Below, piece by piece: positions 23,426-32,271 of a stretch of 35,196 bases of DNA. The number at the start of each line of letters is the position of its first letter. Position 1 is the stretch's first letter. The notes under the pieces are model-generated. The model ran no database searches. It saw only the letters and a program-made list of their open reading frames with translations, and was not told the DNA's origin. The stretch lies in NCBI GenBank assembly GCA_026400815.1, contig JAPLOI010000065.1:1-35196 (forward strand), read 5' to 3'. Origin of the DNA: Alphaproteobacteria bacterium (GTDB lineage Bacteria; Pseudomonadota; Alphaproteobacteria; Acetobacterales; Acetobacteraceae). The position numbers were made by a program, and so were the translations under genes.

Positions 23426-25453
23426 ATGGCTGGACAAGCGCTGATGCCTGCCGCGCGCGCGGCCCTGCCGGCGGCAACGCTGATGGCGGCAGGCGCGTTC
23501 GCGGCCACCGTTGTCGTGTCGGCGGCGCTGCTGTTCGCGTTGCAGCCCATGCTGGGCAAGGCGCTGCTGCCGGCGTTCGGCGGCGGTGCCGCGGTCTGGA
23601 CCGCGGTGATGCTGTTCTTCCAGATCGGGCTGCTCGCCGGCAGCCTGATGTTCCACCTGCTGGCCACACGCCTGTCGCTGTCGCTGGCCGCGGCCGTCCA
23701 CATCGCGGTTGCCGCGCTGGGGGCGGCGCTGCTGCCGGTGTTGCCCACGCCGCAGGCCACCGGGCTCGGACCCGCGATCGACGTGCTCGCGACGCTGGCG
23801 GTGGGCTATGGCCCGGCCACCCTGGCGATGGGGGGAAACGCGGCGGCCCTGCAGACCTGGTACGCCCGCGCGGTCGGCCAGCCGCCGTGGTGGCTCTACG
23901 CTGTCAGCAACGCCGGCAGCCTTGCCGGACTGGCCATCTATCCCTTGCTGCTCGAGCCATCATTGTCGCTCAGTGGGCAGGGCGTTCTGTGGCGGTCGGC
24001 CTTCATGGCCTGCGTGGTCGGCCTGTCGGCCTGCGCTTGGCTTGCCGCGCGTGCCGCCGCCCCGGCGCAGGTGCACATTCAGGCGGTGGCGTCGGCTGAT
24101 TGGCGGCGGCGTGCCGCATGGGTCGGTCTTGCCGCGCTGCCATCCAGCCTGCTGCTGGGTGTCACCGAACACGTCACGGTCTCCATCGCGCCGCTGCCGC
24201 TGCTGTGGGTGCTGCCGCTTGCCGTCTATCTGATGAGCTGGATCGTCGCCTTCGCCTGGCCGGCTGCCGCGGCGAGTGGTGGCCGCCTGCTGGCGGTGGT
24301 CCTGCTGCCATTGCTGCTGCTGGAGGTGATGGCCCCGATCATCAGCAATCCCCACCCCAGCCTCGGCGTTGCGCTGCATGTCGCCGGGCTGTTCGCGGCT
24401 GGCCTGCTGGCACATGGCCAGCTTGCCCTGCGCCGCCCGGACGCCGCAGGGTTGACCGGGTTCTACCTTCACGTCTCGCTCGGCGGTGCGCTGGGCGGCA
24501 TGCTGAACGCCCTGGTCGCCCCGGTACTGCTCGACCGCACCATCGAGTACCCGCTTGCTCTGGCGGTGCTGTGCATCATGCCGGCCGTCGGCCGTGGTCG
24601 GGTGCCCATGGTCATCTGGGGTGCCATCGGCGCGATGATGGCCGCAGCCCCCTTCGCCGCCCCGCTGCTCGGCCATTCCAGCATCGCCCACGCGCGCGAT
24701 TTCTATGGCGCCGTGCACGTGTCGCAGGAGGCCGAGCGCACGGTGATGTTCCATGGCCGCACCATCCACGGACTGCAATGGACCGACCCCGCCCGGCGCC
24801 TCGAGCCCACCAGCTACTATCACCGCGAGGCCGGGGCAGGGCGGCTGATCGCCGCAATGCAGGCGTTGCGCGGCGCCCGCGGCCCGATGGATGCGGTGTT
24901 CGTCGGCCTCGGCCCCGGCACCCTGGCCTGCTACGGTTCCGAGAAGCTGCGCCCTGTCTTCGTCGAGATCTCGCCGGCCGTGATTTCGGTGGCACGCAGC
25001 AGCTTCAGCTTCCTGCGCGAATGCGGCGATCCGCCGATCGAGGTGGGCGATGGCAGGATCAGGGTCCTCGCGCGCCCGCCGGGTTCGCTGGACCTCGTTG
25101 TGATCGACGCCTTCTCCGGATCATCGGTGCCGGCGCACATGGCGACAGTGGAAGCCATCGGCGCGTTCCTGGCTCGGCTGGCACAAGGAGGGGCGATCGC
25201 GATGCACGTGTCCAACGGCAATTTCTCGCTGGAGCCGCTGATCGCCGCCGCGGCGCGCGAGACCGGGTCGATCGCGCTGATGCTGACCGCCCGGCCGGCC
25301 GGCGTGCCGTCAATCTGGGTGGTGGTGACGCGCGACGCGGCGTTGGCCCAGCGCCTGGCCGATGACGGCTGGCAGGCCCCCGTACCGGCCGCCCGCCCGT
25401 GGCGCGACGACCGCTGGGACCTGCTGTCGGCCATGCGCCGATCGAAGGAGTAA
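23426..25453 (+). CDS. fused membrane/spermidine-synthase-like protein
   Basis: The 675-residue protein starts at ATG 23426; an in-frame TTG 33 bases upstream is less likely. The N-terminal two thirds has about 10-12 hydrophobic helices (from residue 9 to about 430), opening with the family motif LFALQPMLGKALLPAFGG. The C-terminal domain is a SAM-methyltransferase/spermidine-synthase fold with FVGLGPGTLACYG (nucleotide loop), VFVEISPAVISVAR and LVVIDAFSGSSVPAHM. Such fused proteins are widespread and mostly uncharacterised; it is not established that they make spermidine. It separates the LacI regulator from paralogue B and faces paralogue B with one base between stops, so it looks like an insertion into the locus. 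Confidence 0.88.
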   Translation: MAGQALMPAARAALPAATLMAAGAFAATVVVSAALLFALQPMLGKALLPAFGGGAAVWTAVMLFFQIGLLAGSLMFHLLATRLSLSLAAAVHIAVAALGAALLPVLPTPQATGLGPAIDVLATLAVGYGPATLAMGGNAAALQTWYARAVGQPPWWLYAVSNAGSLAGLAIYPLLLEPSLSLSGQGVLWRSAFMACVVGLSACAWLAARAAAPAQVHIQAVASADWRRRAAWVGLAALPSSLLLGVTEHVTVSIAPLPLLWVLPLAVYLMSWIVAFAWPAAAASGGRLLAVVLLPLLLLEVMAPIISNPHPSLGVALHVAGLFAAGLLAHGQLALRRPDAAGLTGFYLHVSLGGALGGMLNALVAPVLLDRTIEYPLALAVLCIMPAVGRGRVPMVIWGAIGAMMAAAPFAAPLLGHSSIAHARDFYGAVHVSQEAERTVMFHGRTIHGLQWTDPARRLEPTSYYHREAGAGRLIAAMQALRGARGPMDAVFVGLGPGTLACYGSEKLRPVFVEISPAVISVARSSFSFLRECGDPPIEVGDGRIRVLARPPGSLDLVVIDAFSGSSVPAHMATVEAIGAFLARLAQGGAIAMHVSNGNFSLEPLIAAAARETGSIALMLTARPAGVPSIWVVVTRDAALAQRLADDGWQAPVPAARPWRDDRWDLLSAMRRSKE

Positions 25454-25454
25454 G

Positions 25455-26474
25455 CTAGCCGCCGCGGCGGAACAGGCTGCGCATGCGGGCGAACACATCC
25501 ATTCCCATCTGGTTCAGCATGTGCAGGATGTCGATCGGCACCCAGTTCTCGCGGATCAGGCCTTCGTGGTGGGCGTAGAAATCCATCACGCGGCAGGTGA
25601 TGGCGCGGCCCGTGGGCGGGATGCCCATGAAGTCGCCGCCGCTGTGTTCGGTGGTGATGCTCGGCCACCCGCCGGTGGCGCTGAACGGGCCGTCGCCGAT
25701 GCGGACATAGTGCTGGCCGCCCTTGATGTTGCGGAAGCTTTCGCGCCACGGGATGCGGTGCCAGTCCACGAAGCCGTCCATCCCGCGCGTGCTGCCGATG
25801 CCGGAGGGTCCGTACCACATCATGTGCGGGTGCCAGTGTTCCACCTGGTGCGGCTCGAAATAGGTGGCCCGGCCCATCGCTTCGTAATCCGCCAGGCTCA
25901 GCTTGGCCTGCATGTCGCGCATCTGGGCGAGGTTGGCGGCCCCCTCGGCGGGGTTGGTTTCGTGCAGCACGATGCCGTTGCCGGTGATCGGGCCGGGCCA
26001 CATGCCTTCGGTGCCGAGGCTGGGGGCGACGGGCCAGAAGCCGGCCTGGCGGATGACATCCAGCACGTCGATCAGCACGGTGCTCTGGTCGATCTTGCCC
26101 GCCCGCATGCGGTGCATTTCGCCGTAGCGGATCCAGATCGGGCGGCCGGTGGCGGGGATGCCGAGCCAGCTCCGTGTGAAGGTGCCGCAGTAATGGCCCA
26201 TGGCGCCGACGAACTCCGCGCCTTCGTAGCTGCCGCCGATGAGGATGGAATCGCGGCGTTCGAGATCGGGGAAGGCGGCGAGCAGGGGGCGCCAGACGGT
26301 GGCGGCGATGGCATCCAGCCCGCGCATTTCGTTGAGCGGGTGGGAGCCGCGCCATTCGGCATCGGGGTGGTAGGCGTGTTCCAGGCGCTGCATCAGCGTG
26401 CCTGGCGTGGCGCGGGCGAGGTCGTAGAGCGCCGCGTGGGCGAAGCGTTTGTTCGCCAGGTTTTGGTCGCCCAT
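25455..26474 (-). CDS. two-domain NTF2/SnoaL-like protein, paralogue B
   Basis: The 339-residue protein starts at the ATG ending at 26474 (MGDQNLANKRF), with GGGAGA upstream. It holds two NTF2/SnoaL-like domains (about 10-150 and 185-325). FVGAMGHYCGTFTRSWLGIPATGRPI and VLIDVLDVIRQAGFWP are in the first; ITTEHSGGDFMGIPPTGRAI and RENWVPIDILHMLNQMG in the second. It is more diverged from A and C than they are from each other, but has the same two-domain plan and the same end-of-domain motif ('..D.L...RQ.G..P'). It is divergent from the ABC ATPase gene. The 118 bp between them carry a TTGACA-type box and the decamer shared with the promoter of paralogue A. Confidence 0.85.
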   Translation of the reverse strand: MGDQNLANKRFAHAALYDLARATPGTLMQRLEHAYHPDAEWRGSHPLNEMRGLDAIAATVWRPLLAAFPDLERRDSILIGGSYEGAEFVGAMGHYCGTFTRSWLGIPATGRPIWIRYGEMHRMRAGKIDQSTVLIDVLDVIRQAGFWPVAPSLGTEGMWPGPITGNGIVLHETNPAEGAANLAQMRDMQAKLSLADYEAMGRATYFEPHQVEHWHPHMMWYGPSGIGSTRGMDGFVDWHRIPWRESFRNIKGGQHYVRIGDGPFSATGGWPSITTEHSGGDFMGIPPTGRAITCRVMDFYAHHEGLIRENWVPIDILHMLNQMGMDVFARMRSLFRRGG

Positions 26475-26493
26475 GCGCTGTCTCCCGCCTTGT

Positions 26494-26529
26494 GCATCGG
26501 TCCTTGCATACGTAGTCGGCATCTGTCAA
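26494..26529 (-). promoter_or_regulatory. promoter/operator region of paralogue B
   Basis: On the - strand a perfect -35 hexamer TTGACA (26524-26529) is followed by ACGTATGCAA (26504-26513), identical to 21022-21031 and in the same sense relative to its gene. Next comes an imperfect palindrome with TGCA half-sites (TGCAAGGACCGATGCA). No good -10 hexamer stands out. It may also affect the divergent ABC operon at 26593. Confidence 0.4.
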
Positions 26530-26592
26530 CGTAATGGCAAGCGGGGAAGGCCGGGCCGATGCCGGGGGCGCCGCAGTGGGGGCTGAAGGCGG

Positions 26593-27642
26593 ATGGTGCA
26601 GGTGACGCTGCGCGGCGTGACCAAGCGGTGGGGCTCGTTCGTGGGTGTGCGCGAGGTGGATCTCGCCATTGCCGACCGCGAGTTCATTGTGCTGCTTGGG
26701 CCCTCGGGCTGCGGCAAGACCACGACCATGCGGATGATCGCCGGGCTGGAAGACCCCACCGAGGGGGACATCCTGATTGGCGGCCGGGTGGTGAACAAGC
26801 TGGAGCCCAAGGACCGCGACGTGGCCATGGTGTTCCAGAACTATGGGCTGTACCCGAACCTGACTGTTTATGAGAACATCCGCTTTCCGCTGAAGGTGCG
26901 GCGGGTGGATGCCGCCACGCATGATGCGCGGGTTCGCCGTGCAGCGGCGATGGTGGAGCTGGGCGACCTGCTGCACCGGCGCCCGCGCGAGCTTTCCGGC
27001 GGGCAGCGCCAGCGCGTGGCACTGGCCCGTGCGATTGTGCGCGAGCCGGCGGTGTTCCTGATGGACGAGCCGCTTTCCAACCTGGATGCCAAGCTGCGGG
27101 TTTCCACCCGGGCGCAGATCAAGAACCTGCAGCATGAGTTGCAGGTGACAACGATCTACGTGACGCATGACCAGGTGGAGGCGATGACGCTGGCCGACCG
27201 CGTGGTGGTGATGAACAAGGGCGTGATCCAGCAGGTGGGCGCGCCGATCGAGATCTATGACCGGCCGGCCAATACCTTTGTTGCCGGCTTCATCGGATCG
27301 CCGGCGATGAATCTTATTGAAGGCGTGCTGGAAGGCGGCGTGTTCACCGCGCCGTGCGTGCGTATGGCGGGGATTGCGGGGCCTGAGGGGCGCGTGACCC
27401 TGGGCTTCCGTGCCGAGGATGCGCGCATCGTGCCGGCGGCGGAGGCGGAGATCGCGGCCCCCATCTACACTGTGGAACTGCTGGGCGATGCCTCGCTCGC
27501 CACGGTGCGTTCCGGCGAAGCGCTGGTGACGGTGAAGGCCGAGAAGACCTTCCGCGGCACCATCGGCGAGACCATCGGCTTCACCGTGCCGCGCCCGGCC
27601 GTGCATCTGTTCGATGCCGGCAGCGGCGAGCGGCTTACCTGA
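26593..27642 (+). CDS. ABC transporter ATP-binding protein, MalK/UgpC type
   Basis: The 349-residue protein starts at ATG 26593 after GAAGGCGG. It has Walker [10 protein letters not shown] (36-44), Q-loop Q82, signature [15 protein letters not shown] (134-148), Walker [17 protein letters not shown] (from residue 154) and the H-loop in YVTHDQVEA. The C-terminal region (about 235-349) is a TOBE/OB domain as in carbohydrate-importer ATPases (CUT1). It is the first gene of a run continuing through binding protein, two permeases, paralogue C, bicupin and MetE-like genes, all on the + strand. Confidence 0.95.
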   Translation: MVQVTLRGVTKRWGSFVGVREVDLAIADREFIVLLGPSGCGKTTTMRMIAGLEDPTEGDILIGGRVVNKLEPKDRDVAMVFQNYGLYPNLTVYENIRFPLKVRRVDAATHDARVRRAAAMVELGDLLHRRPRELSGGQRQRVALARAIVREPAVFLMDEPLSNLDAKLRVSTRAQIKNLQHELQVTTIYVTHDQVEAMTLADRVVVMNKGVIQQVGAPIEIYDRPANTFVAGFIGSPAMNLIEGVLEGGVFTAPCVRMAGIAGPEGRVTLGFRAEDARIVPAAEAEIAAPIYTVELLGDASLATVRSGEALVTVKAEKTFRGTIGETIGFTVPRPAVHLFDAGSGERLT

Positions 27643-27680
27643 TCAACCCCATGACACACCCCGAACGCCGGAGACCCACC

Positions 27681-28904
27681 ATGTTCAAGCGCACGCTTCT
27701 GGCCACCGCGCTGGCCGCCAGCCTTGCCGCCCTGCCGGGCGCGGCGGAGGCCGCCTGCGCCATCAAGAACACCGTGCCGATCAAGACGCTGTCGGCCAGC
27801 TTCGATGCCTGGAAGGCCGTGACCTCCGCCTGGGCGGAATGCGGCAACGTGCAGTCCGAGATGGACATGAACTTCCGCACCAAGCAGCCGACGGCGTTCG
27901 CGGCCAATCCCTCGCTCTACCACATCGGCGGTGTGGCCAATAACACCGTGGTGCCGTTGCTGAATGCCGGCACGGTGCGGCCGCTGGACGAATACATCGC
28001 GAAGTACGGCCAGATCCTGTCGCCGAACCAGCTGATCAAGGTGGACGGCAAGACCATGGCGGTGGCCATGATGGTGAACGCGCAGAACTTCATGGTGCGC
28101 GAGGATGCGCTGAAGGAAGCGGGCATCGCCGTGCCTACCACCTGGGATGAGGTGCTGGACGCGGCGGCGAAGCTCAAGGCATCCGGCAAGTTCGCCACCC
28201 CGCTGGGTGCGACGATGAAGCCGGGCTTCGATATCAGCCAGGAATTCCTCAATGTGTTCCTGGGCTTCGGTGGCGTGCCCACCAAGCCGGACAACACGCC
28301 GAGCATCAATTCCGAGGCCGGCATGAAGACGCTGGCGCTGATGAAGCGCATGACGGATTTCATGGACCCGGAATACCTCACCTCCGACAGCACCTTCGTG
28401 GCGCGCCAGTTCCAGCAGGGCAAGATCGCCATGGCGGTGCTGTGGGCCACGCGCGCCGGGGCGGTGAACGACCCGAAGGAGAGCCAGTTTGCCGGCAAGA
28501 TCCTGCAGGCGGCCGCGCCCGCCGCGGTGAAGGGCGGCAAGCCCGCCACCACGCTGTGGTGGGACGGTTTCGTGATCGCCAAGAACCTGCCGGATGCCGA
28601 GGCTGAGCTGGCCTTCCGCATCGCGATGGAGGGGATCGACGAGGAGATGGTGAAGGAGGCGAACAACGCCGCCGTGTGGCTGGTGAAGGGCTACCAGCCC
28701 GGCCCGGCCGCCAAGGGCGCCATCGAATCCGCCATGGGCGGCGCGCCGGCCTATCCCTCCACTTCCGCGATGGGCCTGGTTTCCGCCGTGCTGGCGGAGA
28801 ACGTGGCGGACTTCCTGAGCGGCAAGAAGACCGCCGAGCAGACGCTGCAGGCGATCGAGGCGGCCTACCTGACCCGCGCCAAGGAGCAGGGCCTGGTGAA
28901 GTAG
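27681..28904 (+). CDS. ABC transporter extracellular solute-binding protein, family 1
   Basis: The 407-residue protein starts at ATG 27681, preceded by GGAG. A Sec signal peptide (MFKRTLLATALAASLAALPGAAEA) is followed by a mature N-terminus with a cysteine and later C-terminal lobes. Family 1 features are VPTTWDEVLDAAAKLKASG, a hinge region around AVAMMVNAQNFMVREDALKEAG, and FQQGKIAMAVLW. Such proteins deliver sugars, oligosaccharides or glycerol-phosphate-like solutes to CUT1 importers. The substrate cannot be read from sequence. It sits 38 bases after the ATPase and 67 bases before permease 1, with a hairpin in the latter gap. Confidence 0.92.
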   Translation: MFKRTLLATALAASLAALPGAAEAACAIKNTVPIKTLSASFDAWKAVTSAWAECGNVQSEMDMNFRTKQPTAFAANPSLYHIGGVANNTVVPLLNAGTVRPLDEYIAKYGQILSPNQLIKVDGKTMAVAMMVNAQNFMVREDALKEAGIAVPTTWDEVLDAAAKLKASGKFATPLGATMKPGFDISQEFLNVFLGFGGVPTKPDNTPSINSEAGMKTLALMKRMTDFMDPEYLTSDSTFVARQFQQGKIAMAVLWATRAGAVNDPKESQFAGKILQAAAPAAVKGGKPATTLWWDGFVIAKNLPDAEAELAFRIAMEGIDEEMVKEANNAAVWLVKGYQPGPAAKGAIESAMGGAPAYPSTSAMGLVSAVLAENVADFLSGKKTAEQTLQAIEAAYLTRAKEQGLVK

Positions 28905-28916
28905 CCAGCGGAGAAC

Positions 28917-28951
28917 GCCGGCGCTTCCCCCTTCTGGGGTGTAGCGCCGGC
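28917..28951 (+). terminator. intra-operon hairpin after the binding-protein gene
   Basis: GCCGGCGCT (28917-28925) pairs perfectly with AGCGCCGGC (28943-28951), and CCCC/GGGG can extend the stem inside the loop. It is followed by CCTTTCG rather than a long T-run. Stems here commonly stabilise the binding-protein message or cause partial termination, keeping permease levels lower. Confidence 0.6.
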
Positions 28952-28971
28952 CTTTCGAGGCGGATCGCGAT

Positions 28972-30000
28972 ATGAGGCTGCGCACGCTGCTGTTCTTCAC
29001 CGCCCCTTCCGCGGTGCTGATGCTCGTGTTCATCTTCGGGCCGTTGGTTTCGGTGGCGATCCAGAGCCTGCACACCACCACGGTGGTGCGGGAGATGGTG
29101 ACGGTGGAGACCTGCTCGCCGGGGTTCCTGGCGCAGATCTGCACCACCACCGAACGCTCCCAGGTGAAGATGGGGCCGGACGGCAAGCCGCTGACGGAAA
29201 CCCGCTTCACTGGCCTCGACGCCTACCGCGCCGTGCTGGAGCTGGAGAAGGTGGCCGCCGCCTTCTCCGATGCCGGCAAGGGCGTGGTGGATGTGCTGCG
29301 GCTGGATTTCTGGCGCGCGCTGCGCTTCACGCTGACATTTACCTTCATCACCCTGCCGCTGGTGGTGGGCTTCGGCCTGGTGATTGCGCTGGCGGTGAAC
29401 AATGCGATGCGCGCGATCCGCGGGCCGCTGGTGTTTGTTTCGCTGCTGCCCTTCGTGATCACGCCGGTGATTGGTGCGCTGGCGATACGCTGGCTGTTCG
29501 TGGGCGACGGGATCGTAACGGCCACCCTGCGGGCCTGGGTCGATCCGTCGATCTCGTTCTTCGCGCAGGGCTGGACGATCGAGCTGCTGATGCTGGTGTA
29601 TCGCGTGTGGCACAACGCGCCCTTCGCCTTCATCATCTTCTATGCCGGGCTGCAGACGGTGGACCAGGACACACTGGAATCAGCGGTGATCGACGGGGCC
29701 TCGCGCTGGGAGCGGCTGCGCTATGTGGTGGTGCCGCATTTGGCGCCGCTGATCGTGTTCGTTTCGTTGATCCACCTGATGGACGCGTATCGCGTGTTCG
29801 AGGAGGTGGTGGGCTTCGGCAGCGAGGCGCATGTGATTTCGCTGCAATGGTTGACCTTCAACTACCTGATGCCGGATTTCACGGGGAACCGGTACATCGC
29901 CCGCGCCTCTGCCTCCTCCATGCTGACGCTGGTGGGGATTGTGCTGCTGCTGATCCCGCTGCTGCGTCGGGTGTGGCGCGACAACCGGGCGCGGAGCTAG
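28972..30000 (+). CDS. ABC transporter permease, MalF/UgpA type
   Basis: The 342-residue permease starts at ATG 28972. It has six membrane segments, the first at about residues 8-31. The EAA cytoplasmic loop ESAVIDGASRWERLRYVVVPHLAP contacts the ATPase. The first periplasmic loop is enlarged (about residues 32-110) and carries C48 and C57, spaced C-x8-C, which could form a disulfide. Typical CUT1 permeases are near 290-310 residues. It forms the transport channel with the next gene, whose start lies three bases after this stop. Confidence 0.93.
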   Translation: MRLRTLLFFTAPSAVLMLVFIFGPLVSVAIQSLHTTTVVREMVTVETCSPGFLAQICTTTERSQVKMGPDGKPLTETRFTGLDAYRAVLELEKVAAAFSDAGKGVVDVLRLDFWRALRFTLTFTFITLPLVVGFGLVIALAVNNAMRAIRGPLVFVSLLPFVITPVIGALAIRWLFVGDGIVTATLRAWVDPSISFFAQGWTIELLMLVYRVWHNAPFAFIIFYAGLQTVDQDTLESAVIDGASRWERLRYVVVPHLAPLIVFVSLIHLMDAYRVFEEVVGFGSEAHVISLQWLTFNYLMPDFTGNRYIARASASSMLTLVGIVLLLIPLLRRVWRDNRARS

Positions 30001-30003
30001 GCG

Positions 30004-31221
30004 ATGGAGCAGGACAACACCCCCGAGGCATTGCGGCCCGGCCCCGTGCAGCGGGTGGGCGTGGCGGTGTTTCTCACCGTGTGGTGCTTCATCGCGGCGT
30101 TTCCGCTGGTGTGGATCGCGGTGATGTCGTTCCGCGCGCCGCAGGATGCGCTGGCGGCAGACCCGCTGCGGGTGCTGCTGGGGCCGACGACGCTGGCGGC
30201 CTCCGGCGGGCTTTCGGTGATCGATATCGTGCTGGGGATCGGCTTCCTGTGGCTGGCCTGGCGCGCGGCCACGCGCTTTGTGCCGGGGCTGGCGGTGCGG
30301 ATGGAGCCGGTGCCTGCGGTGCCGCGCTGGTTGGCGCTCGGGCTGGGCTATGTGCTGGCGCTGGGGGCAGGGGGGCTGTTCGTGCTGCCTCTCGTTGCCC
30401 GCGCGCTGGATGCGGTGTTGGCACCGGTGCCGGGGCTCGGCCTGCTGGCGGAGCCGGTGATCGGCATCACGCTCGATCATTATCGCGCGGTGTGGGTGCG
30501 GCAGGAATTCTATCGCAACTTCCTCAACTCCATGATGGTCACGCTGGGCGTGGTGGTGATCTCTCTCACTGTGGGCACGCTGGCGGGCTATGCGTTGGCG
30601 CGCTCGCAGAGCCGGGTGGCGTTCTGGCTGCTGGTGGCCGCCCTGGTGTTCCGCGCCTTGCCGCATTCCGTGCTGGCCACCGGCTACGTGCCGTTCTTCC
30701 TCAACAGCCGCGAGATCCTGGCGCCGCTGTGGGAATGGCCTCTGACGGGCTGGTTCTTCCACCTGTTCTCCAGCCGGCCGCCGCTGCTGTATGGCCAGCC
30801 GCTGGCCACGATCATCGTGCTGGTTTCGATCAACCAGCCCTTCACCATCTGGATGCTGCGCAGCTTCTTCCAGAACATCCCGGCGGAGTTGGATGAGGCG
30901 GCGCGGGTGGATGGGTGTTCGCACCTGGAGGCATTCTGGCGCGCGATCATGCCGGTGATGTGGCCGGGGGTGATCACCACAGGGCTGTTCAGCTTCCTGC
31001 TGGCCTACAACGACTACCTGGTGACGGCGCTGCTGCTGGATGCGCAATCGATGACGATGGTGCCGGCGATCACGCAGTTCCTGAACCGGGATGTGCGGCT
31101 GTCCGACCAGATCGAGGCGATCGCCGCCGCCGTTTCCATCACCGCCCCGCTGTTCGTGCTGGTGCTGGCCTTCCAGCGCCAGCTCGTGGCGGGGCTGACC
31201 CAAGGAGCCGTGAAGGGATGA
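30004..31221 (+). CDS. ABC transporter permease, MalG/UgpE type, with extra membrane insertion
   Basis: The 405-residue protein is over 100 residues longer than usual. The first helix (about 19-41) is normal. An insertion of about 110 residues follows, with two more hydrophobic segments (about 71-90 and 108-132), before the normal transport core resumes at HYRAVWVRQEFYRNFLNSMMV (about 159). The EAA loop is ELDEAARVDGCSHLEAFWRAIMP. The start is ATG 30004. Its TGA overlaps the ATG of paralogue C (ATGA at 31218-31221), which ties that protein to the transporter. Confidence 0.93.
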   Translation: MEQDNTPEALRPGPVQRVGVAVFLTVWCFIAAFPLVWIAVMSFRAPQDALAADPLRVLLGPTTLAASGGLSVIDIVLGIGFLWLAWRAATRFVPGLAVRMEPVPAVPRWLALGLGYVLALGAGGLFVLPLVARALDAVLAPVPGLGLLAEPVIGITLDHYRAVWVRQEFYRNFLNSMMVTLGVVVISLTVGTLAGYALARSQSRVAFWLLVAALVFRALPHSVLATGYVPFFLNSREILAPLWEWPLTGWFFHLFSSRPPLLYGQPLATIIVLVSINQPFTIWMLRSFFQNIPAELDEAARVDGCSHLEAFWRAIMPVMWPGVITTGLFSFLLAYNDYLVTALLLDAQSMTMVPAITQFLNRDVRLSDQIEAIAAAVSITAPLFVLVLAFQRQLVAGLTQGAVKG

Positions 31222-32198
31222 GCAACCCGATGGAAGGCTTCGATCCCAAGTGGACGAGCCCCGAGCACTACATCATCGGCATCACTAAGGAGATCTGGGA
31301 GGATCGTGGCATCGCGACCCTCCAAGAGTATTATGCAACATCGATGGTCGTTCGTTCGCCGGGCGGATTGGTTTTGGGGAATGACGGCGTAATTGCTGCA
31401 ACTATGGCCACTTTGTCTGAATTTCCTGATCGGACGTTGCTCGGAGAGGATGTAATTTGGTGCGAGGACGCCGATGGCGGGTTCCTCTCCTCCCACCGCA
31501 TCCTCACCACCGCCACCCATGCGCGCGAAGGGGTGTTCGGCCCGGCGACCGGCAAGCGGCTGACCTATCGCGTAGTGGCGGATTGTGCAGCGCGGGCCAA
31601 CGTGATTCACGACGAATGGCTGATCCGCGACCAGGCAGCCATCGTCCGCCAGATGGGCTGGGAGCCTAAGCAATTCGCCGCTGATCAGATCGCGCGCGAG
31701 GGCGGGCCCGATTGCTGCACACGTCCCTTCACCCCTCGGATCGACCAGCAAGGGGGGTACTTGGGAAGTGGCAACGCAGAATATCACGGGCACATTTACG
31801 AGGGCATACTTAGAGCAATAATGGATGCCGACATGGCCGCGATCCCGCGTGAATACGACCGCGCGGTGCAGCTGGAGCTGCCGGGTGGCGTGACCGCGCA
31901 CAGCCATGGGGCGGCTGATCATTTCTGGATGGGGCTGCGGGCGGCGTTCCCCTCAGCGAAGTTCGAGATCCACCACCGGATCGGGCGCGAGGACGCGATG
32001 CTGCCGCCGCGCGCGGCGATCCGATGGTCGCTCACCGGCAAGCACGATGGCTGGGGCAGCTTCGGGCCGCCCTCGGGGGCGGAGGTGCATGTGATGGGCA
32101 TCTGCCACGTGGAGTTCGGACCCTGGGGCATCCGCCGCGAATTCGTGCTGATCGACGAAACCGCTGTCTGGAAACAGATCCTCCTCAAGACCGGTTAG
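31218..32198 (+). CDS. two-domain NTF2/SnoaL-like protein, paralogue C
   Basis: The 326-residue protein starts at ATG 31218, overlapping the permease stop and preceded by GAAGGG. It has two NTF2/SnoaL-like domains (about 8-160 and 180-325). The first has GGFLSSHRILTTATHA and VVADCAARANVIHDEWLIRDQ, which align with paralogue A. The second has RWSLTGKHDGWGSFGPPSGAEV and EFVLIDETAVWKQIL, also matching A. Coupling to the importer suggests it acts on the imported compound. Codon use is patchy: 31321-31440 is only about 50% G+C and is full of A/T-ending codons, as is part of 31740-31830, while the flanks are GC-rich like the rest of the window. Confidence 0.87.
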   Translation: MSNPMEGFDPKWTSPEHYIIGITKEIWEDRGIATLQEYYATSMVVRSPGGLVLGNDGVIAATMATLSEFPDRTLLGEDVIWCEDADGGFLSSHRILTTATHAREGVFGPATGKRLTYRVVADCAARANVIHDEWLIRDQAAIVRQMGWEPKQFAADQIAREGGPDCCTRPFTPRIDQQGGYLGSGNAEYHGHIYEGILRAIMDADMAAIPREYDRAVQLELPGGVTAHSHGAADHFWMGLRAAFPSAKFEIHHRIGREDAMLPPRAAIRWSLTGKHDGWGSFGPPSGAEVHVMGICHVEFGPWGIRREFVLIDETAVWKQILLKTG

Positions 32199-32209
32199 CT
32201 CTTTGCTTG

Positions 32210-32224
32210 ATCACGTGATTCACG
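32210..32224. promoter_or_regulatory. palindromes between paralogue C and the bicupin gene
   Basis: The perfect 10-bp palindrome ATCACGTGAT (32210-32219) overlaps CGTGATTCACG (32214-32224). They lie in the only gap of note (73 bp) in this part of the operon and could be a regulator site or an internal promoter element. No clear -35/-10 pair is seen. Confidence 0.25.
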
Positions 32225-32271
32225 TCTCCGGCGTTTCCGCCTCCGACGATCACGCTCTGGGAAATACAGCC

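Noticed and set aside
24931-27606. Long - strand open frame spanning the spermidine-synthase-like, paralogue B and ATPase genes
   Set aside because: Its composition is that of an antisense shadow, and paralogue B in another - frame has clear domain features.
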